From Nemertoderma westbladi (lineage: Eukaryota > Xenacoelomorpha > Nemertodermatida > Nemertodermatidae), in contig JAUCBJ010008878.1 in NCBI GenBank assembly GCA_032718475.1, positions 1 to 64,000 of the forward strand: a stretch of DNA of 64,000 nucleotides, read 5' to 3'. The position numbers and the translations under genes are program-made. The notes beneath the pieces are model-generated. The model did not search any database. It was not told the DNA's origin and saw nothing but the letters and a program-made list of their open reading frames with translations. The stretch's first letter is position 1; the number at the start of each line of letters is the position of its first letter. Positions 52,250-62,503 of this stretch are shown here, piece after piece.

Positions 52250-55200
52250 GTTCATTAAGTGTTGTCATTTTAATGCTCGCTCATTAAAAAATAAACTGAT
52301 AGAGTTACAATATTTACTATCTGATCAACAATACGATATAGTTTGCATAACTGAGACGTGGCTTAATAACGATGTACCAAATTCTTTACTAGTGAATGGA
52401 AGTAACTACTCGGTAATTGCCAGGGCTGACCGTAAACTCCGCGAGGGTGGAGGCGCCGCGATTTTAGCTCGTAACAATCTTAAATGTGTCGAAGTACCTC
52501 TCCCTGCTAACTCAAACAATACAGAATACTCGTTGGTGGTCATTGATATATTAGGCCATCTCGCTCTCTCCCATCGGTTAGCCTGTGTGTATAGGCCACC
52601 TCCCCGTCCGGATGTTTCAGATCACAGTCAGATCCTCTGGAATGACTATCAGTTCTTTGTGATGTTGTTTTTCCGTTTACCATTGTAGGTGATTTTAATT
52701 TTCCCCAATTCGATTGGAAAGAATTTTCTTACCCCGACAATTACCTGTATAATAAATTCGGTGATTTTGTGTTACAAAATAGTTTATACCAGATCCAGTT
52801 AGTCCCCACTTGTGGAGATAATGTTCTGGATCTAGTGTTTACTACTGACCGGAAATTTATCAGCGACGTTCACACTGACGCGCCGTTTTCCACTAGTAAC
52901 CACGATTGTGTTGTGTTTGATATCATTGTATGTAGAAATGACAGCGCACCTGCACCTATTACGGGATACTATGACGACTCAAACGGAGACTATACTTCTT
53001 TTAATAATTATATTAGAAATGCTAATCTTATTTCACAGCTTGCTTCTTGTACTACAGTGAATGAATATTACAATACTTTTAGTGCTGTAATTAAATCAGG
53101 TGTTGAACAATTTGTTCCTTTTAAATCGTTTAATGTCGATAAAAGAAAAAGTTATCCTTTATATGTTAAGCGCCTGCAGCGCACAAAAAAAAAGCTGTGG
53201 AAAAGGCGTAATACCGCGCATGGGAAACAGGCGTATCAGCGGGTGGCACTACTAGCTTCCAAAGCGGCTCTTCGTGCCACCTGCGCATACGAAACTAAAA
53301 TTCTCAACTCGGCCGACCCCAATAAAATATTTAAATATATGAACTCCAAAAGGAAGGATCGTAATGTAATTGGACCTTTGAAACATAACGGCGAAACTGT
53401 AGTAGATGACAGTACTAAGGCGAAAATTGTCGCCGACGTGCTAGCGGAAAATTTTTCGAATGACAACCACAGTGTCCCAATATTCAACCGTAGGGTTCCT
53501 ACGGGTACATCTTTGTCTACTGTAGATTTATCCCCAGTTCGTGTGTTAACAATGTTAACTAAAATGCCAGCCAAAAAGAGTGCGACGCCAGACAACTTGC
53601 CTAGCATTTTATTTGCCAGATTAGCTATTAATATCGCCGCACCACTATCTGTTTTATTTAAGTTATCTCTCGAAACATACACACTTCCATCTGCATGGCT
53701 CACAGCTACTATTATACCAATGTTTAAAAAGGGTGATCCTTGTAACCCATACAATTACCGTCCAATATCGTTAACGTGCATATCTTGTAAAGTGATGGAA
53801 ATGTGTATAAAAAGTGACATTATTCTGTATCTACGCAATAATAATATTATTTCGAAGTCCCAACACGGGTTTCTTCATCGTAAATCCACGTGTACCCAGC
53901 TATTAGATTGTGTGACTGACTGGTTTCGTATTTTAGATAAACGTAGGAATATCGATATTATATATGTCGACTTTGCCAAAGCTTTCGATTCTGTAGTTAA
54001 ATCAAAATTATTGTGTAAGTTAGCTGCTTATGGGATTTCTGGAAATCTACTAGATTGGTTGAATGCTTTCCTCTCAAACAGATCTCAACAAATTATTGTC
54101 GGAAATGAGTTTTCACCATTAGTTGCTGTGAAATCAGGCACACCCCAAGGAAGTGTTCTGGGACCAGTGCTATTTCTTGTTTTCATTAACGATCTGCCAG
54201 ACCTGTTTAATCCCATAACAGTGAAACTTTTTGCTGATGATGTGAAATTGTATTCTAGTACAACCGAGAGTGAATCCCTCGCCCAAGCACTCAGCAAGCT
54301 GGAGGCATGGGCGAGCGAATGGCAGCTCTCTATTGCAACCCATAAATGTATTGTTATTTATGTTGGCTCATCCAATGCGAAGCGCGAATACACTCTCAAT
54401 TCGTCTGTGCTCACCTCTGATACACACTGTAAGGACCTGGGCCTAACAATTTCATCCGATCTAAAATTCGATCTTTATTGTAGAGACCAAACAGCAAAAG
54501 CTTACAAAGTGATCAATATGTTATTCCGGAGCATCGTAACTAGTAACCGTCAAGCTTTAATAATAGCTTATAAAGCCATAGCTCGGCCACTTGTAGAATA
54601 TTGCACGCCTGTCTGGTCTCCACATACAAAACGCAGCATAGACATAATTGAGGGTGTTCAACGCTACTTTACTCGTCGTCTGTGTATGCGCTGTAAGATA
54701 CCCTACTCTAGCTACATGGACCGCCTCGAACTGCTTTCCCTACAACCTTTAGAAGTGCGTCGAATGATATTCGACCTAAAAATGGTTTACAAAATTACAC
54801 ACGGTCTTGTTGATCTTGACTTTGATAATTATTTCTCTCAAGCTCCCGGAGCTGGTCTTCGTGGCAACAGTAGGAAACTTTACGTACCTAGGTGTCGTTT
54901 AGATATCAGCAAACATTCTTTCTCATCTCGTGCAGTCAGATTATGGAATAATCTCCCTTCTTCAGTAGTTGATTCTTGTAACCTGAAAATATTTTCACAC
55001 AAGTTGCTGGCGATCGACTTTTTGGAACACTGTAATTTTACACGACCCCCTGGCAATCCATTATTTTTAGTACAACAGTGACAAATATCTTTTTTGTCAT
55101 TTTTTTTTATTGTTTTAGTTTTTCGTCTCGTTTTTCTTTTTATAAGTCTCAATTTTATTAGAAATTTAAAATATTATAGCAATTTGTAAAGTGTACTGTA

Positions 55201-55382
55201 TGTGCATTACAGTATATTTTATGTTCACTTTATAGTACCCAAACTCCCGTAAGTGCCTTGAGCCTGGGCAGTTTCCCTCCCTCGACCTTTTGTGTATTCT
55301 TTGTTCTGTATGTATGTTTCTATGTTATGTGTATTTCACATATTTTAATATCGAGTTTTTAAATAAAATAAATAAATAAATA
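52250..55382 (+). mobile_element. CR1/Jockey-like LINE, 5'-truncated, RT frame open
   Basis: A partial endonuclease starts CHFNARSLKNKLIELQYLL at 52263 and runs to about 52665, with VCITETWLNND and GGAAILAR. A single frameshift near 52665 moves the reading to FPFTIVGDFNFPQFDW and the long RT frame. After the stop at 55081, a 3' UTR of about 300 bases ends in AAATAAAATAAATAAATAAA, a simple (ATAA)n tail of the kind found in CR1/Jockey-group elements. The degree of preservation suggests a recent insertion. Confidence 0.88.
52769..55081 (+). CDS. CR1/Jockey-like endonuclease C-terminus and reverse transcriptase
   Basis: 770 codons without a stop. The start given is only the first possible start in this frame; the real protein extends upstream across the frameshift near 52665. 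The end of the APE endonuclease reads LDLVFTTDRKF and STSNHDCVVFDI. RT blocks in order: IPMFKKGDPCNPYNYRPISL, YVDFAKAFDSV (53962-53994), SGTPQGSVLGPVLFLVFIND, and the catalytic LFADD (54228-54242). The thumb and C-terminal region carry YCTPVWSPHTK and LWNNLPSSVV. No key residue is missing in the RT, so this part could be active protein; the element is defective because of the endonuclease frameshift. Confidence 0.85.
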   Translation: MLQNSLYQIQLVPTCGDNVLDLVFTTDRKFISDVHTDAPFSTSNHDCVVFDIIVCRNDSAPAPITGYYDDSNGDYTSFNNYIRNANLISQLASCTTVNEYYNTFSAVIKSGVEQFVPFKSFNVDKRKSYPLYVKRLQRTKKKLWKRRNTAHGKQAYQRVALLASKAALRATCAYETKILNSADPNKIFKYMNSKRKDRNVIGPLKHNGETVVDDSTKAKIVADVLAENFSNDNHSVPIFNRRVPTGTSLSTVDLSPVRVLTMLTKMPAKKSATPDNLPSILFARLAINIAAPLSVLFKLSLETYTLPSAWLTATIIPMFKKGDPCNPYNYRPISLTCISCKVMEMCIKSDIILYLRNNNIISKSQHGFLHRKSTCTQLLDCVTDWFRILDKRRNIDIIYVDFAKAFDSVVKSKLLCKLAAYGISGNLLDWLNAFLSNRSQQIIVGNEFSPLVAVKSGTPQGSVLGPVLFLVFINDLPDLFNPITVKLFADDVKLYSSTTESESLAQALSKLEAWASEWQLSIATHKCIVIYVGSSNAKREYTLNSSVLTSDTHCKDLGLTISSDLKFDLYCRDQTAKAYKVINMLFRSIVTSNRQALIIAYKAIARPLVEYCTPVWSPHTKRSIDIIEGVQRYFTRRLCMRCKIPYSSYMDRLELLSLQPLEVRRMIFDLKMVYKITHGLVDLDFDNYFSQAPGAGLRGNSRKLYVPRCRLDISKHSFSSRAVRLWNNLPSSVVDSCNLKIFSHKLLAIDFLEHCNFTRPPGNPLFLVQQ

Positions 55383-55597
55383 TAATTTCATTGGCCCATC
55401 AATGTTTTACCATGTCAATAATTAACAATTCAATATACTGTACGTACTACAGCTGTATGTATTGACTTGAATTATACAGTATAGTGGTGTGTTGTTATTT
55501 TGTCTTATAAGAAACACACAAAGTCAATTTGTAAATTTATAATCAGAAAGCGATTTTAACAAAACAAATATTTAAATGAAACGCGAGCGAAGCAAGC
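55383..55597. other. 3' flank of LINE 2
   Basis: AT-rich sequence without features; the target-site duplication of the LINE was not recognised. Confidence 0.4.
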
Positions 55598-55845
55598 GAA
55601 TTTTTTTTGTGGCAAATTCTTGGTCTCACTTCTGCACTTTGCACGAACTTTAAAAGCTTTGAGAGCACGAGCTTTGAGAGCCTTGTCGCTCAGCGCCAGG
55701 GAACTCATATCGCGCCTGTCGCAATATTCGCAATATTCTGCAAATCACGCTGGAGAGACCTGGCGCTCCTCGCCAGGACTCATACTTCGCGCCAGATATA
55801 TTCACCTAACTGGTGTATGTATTGCAGTGTGGCTAAACCCGAACT
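55598..55845. repeat. dispersed direct repeat, copy 1
   Basis: Starts TTTTTTTTGTGGCAAATTCT and ends GGTGTATGTATTGCAGTG; includes GAGCTTTGAGAGCC and CTTCGCGCCAGATATATTCACC. Copy 2 is at 57806-58055. Two GCGCCAGG motifs inside suggest internal duplication. Confidence 0.8.
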
Positions 55846-55985
55846 AAACTAATAACTTAACCTGAACGGAACTAAAACTAATTAATAACTAAACTAAAAC
55901 GAACTTAAAACTAATCCCGAACTAAACTAATAAATAACTAAACCAGAACGAAACTAAAACTAATTAATAACTAAACTAAAACATA
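55836..55985. repeat. AACTAATAACTAAAC degenerate array, second copy
   Basis: Same irregular unit as at 51611-51735 (GAACTAAACTAATAACTTAA, AACTAATTAATAACTAAAC), directly following the dispersed repeat copy 1. Confidence 0.8.
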
Positions 55986-56289
55986 CATACAAGGATGGAA
56001 CTTCTGGGCTCTCAGACAGTCAGACCAGTCTGCCGGTAGGTAGTCACTATATCAGACTATGATATGTACAGCATGACAGATGTATACTAGTCAAGTCATG
56101 CTAGTACAGTAGTACAGTCAAGTCAGACAGTAGTACATGTATTAGGCCTACTGCTGTACTGTAGTACACCAGCTGACCAGTGGGCCAGTAATGTCTGTTT
56201 CTACTGTGTAGTAATGTAGTATAGCCTAGGCCAGTCTGCCAGTAGGCCTACTGCTAATGCTGTAACAGTTACATAACTGCATAACTAGC
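55986..56289. other. non-coding, TACTGTA/CAGTAGT-rich stretch
   Basis: Dense AGTACAGT and TAGGCCTA words between 56040 and 56280 form degenerate palindromic simple sequence; no gene. Confidence 0.5.
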
Positions 56290-56405
56290 CATTATTAAAA
56301 AATCGAAACCGGCACTGATTTAAAAAAAAAACCGGACCGGTACCGGTTCGGCCAAAACCGGCACCTACCGGTACCCTACCTGTGCACCGGTCGATTCCTA
56401 ATCAG
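56290..56405. repeat. ACCGGT-rich repeat, right inverted copy
   Basis: AAACCGGCACTG, an A-run, CCGGACCGGTACCGGTTCGG, AAAACCGGCACCTACCGGTA and the terminal ACCGGTCGATTCCTAA. Inverted relative to 50055-50160. Confidence 0.7.
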
Positions 56406-57805
56406 GAATCAGCTAATCTCAATAACTCTGTAACTATTCGTTTTGATGGTGTCTACCCCCACTAAATCGGTCATTGCGGTTCTAATGAGCATACTACAAC
56501 TACTGTACTATAAACTGATAAATGCAGTACTGCAGCAGGAGAACTAAAAGTTGTCCATCGCGAAAATTGAGAATAAAGGTTACTCGCACCGCACTCAAAG
56601 GCTGAAAGGGTAGGTTCTGGCCATATGCTGATATGGCACTACTTCCCTAGGTCTGTAGGTCCCAAAATCAAAATTTTGGTATCTACCACTACCAGTCTAC
56701 TGTCAGACTGTAAGACTGTAACTACTGAACTAAGTTTGGACCCATTTGATGATATGTAATGCATGCAGGAAGTTCTTTCTTGAGTCATTGATCTTTCATA
56801 ATGTGTTATATTGTGATAAATTTCATTACAGTTATGAACACTGGCTGACTGGTCACTTTCTGGCTGGAGCTCAGCCAAAAATTGTCCACATATTTACAGC
56901 CAGAAAGTGTCCGTGCAGCCACTATTTCAGTATTTGTCCTTCAACAGGCTGCGATTATATTTCCGGACATATTTTGGCTGTACCTCCACTAGTACTCAAA
57001 GCAGAAGCTGGGCACATAATGTGACAATTTTTATTTTTAATAGGCCTATTAATGATAGTTGTCCCAACGATGAGATTCTAATTCTCAAATTAATTTATAC
57101 AGAATTTTATGGCGATTCTAATGTCATAGGCCTAATTTTTAGAATGCCAATGTTAAAATTTCACTGCCAGTTTTCAAATGAAATTTAGCATTGTTTTCTA
57201 TGGAGAAATTTCACTCTGAGAGCGTTTTCCGAACATTTTGGCTGTAAATTGGACAAATTGTGACCAGTGTTCCTGGCTGCATTATCATTATGGCAGGGTG
57301 CAGGGTGCATCGCGATGGCTCAAAATTTCAACCCTTTTGGGATCCGTGAAGATATAGATGAAATTTATAGAATTTTTTTGCCTTATTTTTTTACCATTTG
57401 GCAACTTTTGTGCACTGGTAGAACAATGAAATCGAAAAAAGTAAAAAACGCACCGCCAGTACGGTACAATACTACAATCATAGCATTTAGACCTACAATT
57501 TTTTACAGTAGGCGTAGGGCGGGGCTGCAGGGTGACAGACCGAACATAATCAGGATCGAATGTAACATTTTCCTTTATCTGTTTATGGAGATGTTTAACC
57601 TTATTGTAAAGCGTTCCTACTGGAATTTTGTAGAGTTCAGAGTTCATGGGCTTTTCTATATGTCATTTCTCATTTGTAGGCCTAGCTGAGATATAGGCTA
57701 GCGTTCAAAGATTGCAAGAAGAATTGTTCGCTCACATAACTGCATAATGTTCTGGAACATGTATTGTTTATGTATGAATAGTTACACAATAGATATATTG
57801 AGAAA
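56406..57805. other. non-coding stretch
   Basis: No supported gene. An open frame at 57267-57689 and its antisense lack domains and codon-like bias; TTTCTGGCTGGAGCTCAGCC-type sequences near 56860-57010 show small inverted motifs (CCAGAAAGTGTCC). Confidence 0.45.
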
Positions 57806-58055
57806 TTTTTTTGTGGCAAATTCTTGTTCTCACTTCTGCACGAACTTGAAGAGCTTTGAGAACCCTGTCGCTTATCCAGTTAACAATATTCTGCAGATCG
57901 CCCCTGAGAACCAGATTAGCTTACTTCGCGCCAGATATATATTCACCTAACTGTCAGACTGTTCTTGGTGTATGTATTGCAGTCAGGCAGTTGGGCTTTG
58001 AGAGCCCTGCAGCGCCAGGACTCTTACTTCATGTCAGATATATTCACATATCTAG
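57806..58055. repeat. dispersed direct repeat, copy 2
   Basis: Matches 55598-55845: TTTTTTTGTGGCAAATTCTT, TCTCACTTCTGCACGAACTT, CTTCGCGCCAGATATATATTC, GGTGTATGTATTGCAGT, then a second GAGAGCCCTGCAGCGCCAGGAC piece. It ends about 140 bases before the NRBP start codon. Confidence 0.8.
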
Positions 58056-58111
58056 TGTAGGCCTAAGTACTGAAGTATTGTAGTCGGGAAGCCAGTACAG
58101 CAGTCTGGCAG

Positions 58112-58135
58112 TACCGGCTGACCGGTCAGCCGGTA
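58112..58135. promoter_or_regulatory. 24-bp perfect palindrome upstream of NRBP
   Basis: Core CCGGCTGACCGGTCAGCCGG, extended by TA on both sides, about 60 bases before the NRBP start. One half (ACCGGTCAGCCGGTAGG) also stands upstream of SNX29 at 3253 and near 44717. It may be a regulatory site or a dispersed genomic word. Confidence 0.35.
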
Positions 58136-58191
58136 GGCAGGTAAGTCTGTCTTTAGTGCAGTTTTGCAGTTAGTGCTTAGCTATCTTAATT

Positions 58192-60356
58192 ATGATGGAT
58201 GAATCAGTATTTGTTGCGCAAGTGACCCACGAGCATTCGTTACAATCTGATTCTACACCTGGAACAACAACAAATATAATCCCGTCCACACTTGTCTTAT
58301 CTTCGGGGGATGATACTGGGACCAGCAAAGGAATAAGGGAGGCCAACTCTAAAGATAAACAGAGCGAAAGTGAAGATGATGAAAGCGAAATTTTGGAGGA
58401 AAGTCCATGTGGTAGTTGGCAAAAACGAAGAGAACAGGTATGTATGTCCAGATGTATATCAATCTGTTAATTGACAGATCGGCCACAGTTCAATGCTGCA
58501 ATGTCAGTATGTTGTTTGGTGTGCTGGTGTTGCTGTGTACTTACTAGCAGACTATTATATATCAGTATATAGTCTGATAGTGGAATGGGCAGACAGGTAC
58601 AGGTATGTTCATCCGTTACAGGGTACTGCAACCGCACCGCCGATACCGGTGCCATAACTGCTGAACTGCAGTACTGAACTTTTTTTAGCATATAAAATCG
58701 TGCTGCTTTATGGCAGTATGGTGACATCACGCTGTGTGATGTGTGACCTTAGTGCTTAAATACTAGGACCGGTTCTTGTTAATGTTGATTGTTGTAGATC
58801 ACTAATTATCAATTTTTAAACTTATGTTCCTCGTCGTTTAACAACATCTATAGATAAATTGCCTGTAACATCCTGTAGGGAGGGAATATGTCTTGGATCC
58901 TACATTACATTACAGGCTTAAATGAATGTACAGCACGGCTTTTATTAACTATTTGTTGATAGGTGACTCAACGCGATGTTCCTGGTATTGATGTCGCTTA
59001 CTTGGCTATGGATATGGAAGAAGGAGTTGAGGTGGTCTGGAATGAGGTTCAATTTTCGGAGAGAATAAATTTTAAAGCAAATGAGGTATATATATTATTA
59101 AATTACCGGTAATAAATTTTAATTACGAAGCACCAGGTAAGGAGATAACAATTATGTTAAAACTAAACATGTGAAGTCAACATGTGTGTGCAATCTGTCT
59201 CATTGCGACCCTTTTATTTTTTTTGGTTGAGTTTTCTGATTATTATTATTGTGTGTCCCTGTTTTCGTGTGCGCCTACAGCATTGTGGAAGATGGCGAAT
59301 TTCTTATGAATTACCAAATATCAAAATTAAATATTAAATATTAAAAAATATCGCAAACTAATACTGGTACCGGTACGGTACGCAATCCTATAAAAAGATT
59401 ATGTCCTTCACAAATAGCATTTCTTGCAATGTAAGAAGTATACAGATTGTATTATAAGATATATTATAGATTAAACTGCTGTGCCTGTCACATAATTTAC
59501 TATTTGTTTTACAGGATAAAATTCGTGCCGTGTTTGATAATCTAACTCAGTTAGAACATGCTAACATTGTGAAATTCCACAAGTACTGGACCGATGTGAA
59601 GACCGAGAAACCCAGAGTAAGGATATTTAAATGCATATGCATTAAATGCAGTTGTTTTTAATAAATTAATTATTTGTTTCACTTAGGTTTATTTGCTATC
59701 CATGCAACTTAAGTTTCTCTGTTGGGATTTATCTATCCTTGAGAAACGAGTCATTGTGTGGTATATCATTCCGGAGTTTGGTGTAGTTGGTTATCATCTA
59801 AATCGACTTCTTATATAAATATTGATGTTGTGGTATAGCTCGAAACATATGCTATATTACGGATTGGATGTTTATCACATTCACAAATCGTTTAGCCTAC
59901 TTCTCTTTGTGGCAACGCCTTCCATTTATTTGCCTTCCTTCTGATTCCTAGAGTCGATTAGTGATTGTCTATTTGTTTATTGCTGTTCTGTTACTGTTTT
60001 GTTTACTTTTATATCATGTTTTTATAGGTAATTTTCATTACTGAGTACATGAGTTCCGGTTCCATGTCTCAATTTCTGAAGAAAACAAGAATGAACCAGA
60101 AGTTTATGCATGTTAAGGTAATCAATCAATTAATTAATTATAAATGTTAATCATATATTTATTATTAACGTTGATTTCAGCCTATATCGTTATTATTATC
60201 GCTTCATCCATCTATCACAGGCGTGGAAACGTTGGTGCATACAGATTCTTTCTGCTTTAAGTTACCTGCATTCATGCTACCCTCCTATTATCCACGGAAA
60301 CCTTACTTGCGATACCATATTTATTCAGCATAATGGCCTTATTAAGATCGGATCAG
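58192..60356 (+). CDS. NRBP1: Nuclear receptor-binding protein (NRBP) pseudokinase, first five coding exons
   Basis: Exons: 58192-58437, 58963-59085, 59515-59616, 60028-60117 and 60221-60356. All junctions are GT-AG and in phase; the last ends in phase 1 and the gene runs past the window. The start is an ATGATG pair. An acidic, Ser-rich N-terminus ([20 protein letters not shown]) leads into the kinase fold: [11 protein letters not shown] replaces the usual VAIK strand, so the ATP-binding lysine is missing. [25 protein letters not shown], and [18 protein letters not shown] follow; HGN replaces the catalytic HRD. These losses define NRBP as a pseudokinase. Family knowledge: a scaffold with roles in ER-Golgi transport and protein turnover. 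Identity is unmistakable; the choice between NRBP1 and NRBP2 has no meaning if this is an invertebrate with one gene. Confidence 0.95.
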
Positions 60357-61179
60357 GTAAGCCCCCCAAAATATTTTTTAGCCTAATTCATTTTCCCTCT
60401 TGTATAATGACTTCATATGTTTGTCCTTTTAAATTTAAATTTCAATTTCCTAATTCTTTATATTCTTCTTATAATTCTTTATATATTCTTTACTTTGTAG
60501 TTCTTTGGCTATATTTCTTATATTTATGAATTCGTTCGTTACTATAGCTGCTATAGCGAGGCATACAGTGCATCATAATATGCACTTCCTTCTAGAAGGT
60601 TAGCGTTCTGCCCATATAGATAGTTATAAAAGGATTATTATTTGTTTCTCATTTGTTGTTTCCTAATATTGCGATTACTTTTACTATGTACTACTATCAT
60701 CTTTCAAACTGGCGCCGTATAATTTTTGCCCAAATGCGCCATGCGACTGCGCCCAGGTGATGGCTATTAATGGTGAAGTTCTCCCCACATTGTAGTGTTT
60801 GTGTATCAAATTTTGCGTAGCAATGGTACTCACTAGGGTGGTGTTAGTGTTTGCTTTTTATATTGCTTTGCTATGCTGCTCTTACTGATTCACGGTAGTG
60901 CTTTACTTTTAGTCTACTTTTTCTTATAGTTATAGTCTAGTGGGATTTTAAAAAAATATATGGATGTTTCATTTTCTCCAATAATTTAATATATATAAAA
61001 GGCAATGAATTTTTGTTTCCATGCTATAATTTTTATATGAAATCAGTCATTCACTGGAAATTCCAACTACGTGTACCACTACGTGTTTACGACGTACACG
61101 CTTGTATGTTGTAACTAGATTCTACAGCATCAAATGAATGGTGTGGTGGTGTGAAAAACACGAATTCACAATAGTTTCT
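60357..61179. other. NRBP intron 5, unique part
   Basis: No exon of NRBP (the expected APD...HFFAPEYG segment) was found up to the window end, so the intron is at least 3.6 kb. This part is AT-rich with no recognised feature. Confidence 0.5.
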
Positions 61180-61420
61180 CATTAACTCGATACACAACAG
61201 TTTAATGATTAACTCGATACACAACAGTTTACTGATTAACTCGATTCACAAGAGTTCACTGATTAACTTGATACACAACAATTTACTGATTAACTCGATT
61301 TATAACAGTTTACTGATTACCTCGATATACAAGAGTTTACTGATTAACATGATACACAACAGTTTACTGATAATTCGATTTACAACAGTTTACTGATTAA
61401 CTCAATATATAACAGTTTAC
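61180..61420. repeat. 27-bp tandem repeat in NRBP intron
   Basis: About nine diverged copies of TTTACTGATTAACTCGATAC + ACAACAG. It lies next to the 3' end of the antisense zinc-finger relic. Confidence 0.9.
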
Positions 61421-61489
61421 AAATTCGTCCCACTGTGGTGGTTAAATTTTTGCCGCGATATATTGGATATATCTGAGAAAGCTTTTGGG

Positions 61490-62160
61490 TTTTACTCAGG
61501 TGTGGATGCATTGGTGGTGAGTTTGGTTGCGCTTTGGGTGAATGATTTAATGCAGACAGAACAACTGTATGGTTTCTCACCAGAGTGAACCCATTTGATG
61601 ACTTTCGTGTTCCAATAGCCCAAACTCGAAACTTATCTGGATCATTTTTTTGGGACCAGTAGGAACCCAAACCTGTTTCTGTAGAGTTGGGTTCATTGTT
61701 TTCAATTTTAAATGGGAAAGGAAAAGGAGAAAAGATTCCACTGTGTAGATGACGTCGCAATGTTCGCATGGCAATTTAGGTGAACACTTATCGTGAGATA
61801 AATCCATTATCTTTCTCTCAGCACATCCACCTCTACTACTCTGGTGTCTAGGAAGTACCTCCTGATTATCAGACTGGTAACTGTCATATCCAGCACAAAG
61901 AAACAACCCGTCATCAAAAGCTCTCATCCCTAATTTCTTCTTCTTTGATTTTTTAATAATAATAATCAATCTCAATTCTTTCGTGTATCTCTTTGCGTAC
62001 CAAGTAAGGAGTTCCATACCAGCTGCAACTGGTTTACAGATCCATTGATATATCTCCTCTCCGAACTGAAACTCGAATCGCAAACTCGAAAACACAGCTT
62101 GAATTACCAATTGTCTGTCATTATAGAGGGTTTCTTCCTCATTAATAACTTCCCCTGGAG
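61490..62160 (-). pseudogene. PRDM9-like SET/zinc-finger relic, copy B
   Basis: Minus strand: FQFGEEIYQWICKPVAAGME and LLTWYAKRYTKEL represent the C-terminal half of a PR/SET domain, close in pattern to PRDM9/PRDM7. A linker follows (GMRAFDDGLFLCAGYDSYQS, SDNQEVLPRHQ, CEHCDVIYTVESFL), then after a frameshift a C2H2 finger with the canonical HSGEKPYSC linker and VCIKSFTQ near 61600-61530, which lacks its His pair. The N-terminal half of SET is missing. It is duplicated from, or parallel to, copy A with an offset of 1093 bases. Possibly a remnant of a multi-exon gene; the frameshifts favour a pseudogene. Confidence 0.75.
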
Positions 62161-62503
62161 ACCGTAGCCTAGCGGTAGGCTATACGTTGGCTGTACTTAG
62201 CATCACCTGTTTGTCTGTGGACAAGAAGATTATTGGGTTTTCCACTGTTCACAGGGGGATTAGCATTGTTTGGTGGATATTAGTGGGAAGACTGCTGGAC
62301 TAGACCTACTACCGGCAGTCAAGCCTGCACTTAGAATGGCTTGAGGTATTCAACCTTCAACTCCTGGATATCACGGTTAGTTATCCAGTGAATAACTACT
62401 TTTCCCTCGAGAACCAAAGTAAGAGCATTGGTGATTTATTTTTGAATCCAGCAACGAATACCTTCTTTGGTGAAGGAGTGAGTTGTCTGTTTGTTATAAC
62501 TTC

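Noticed and set aside
57267-57689. 140-codon frame upstream of NRBP
   Set aside because: No recognisable motif, equally open on the opposite strand, no splice context linking it to NRBP.
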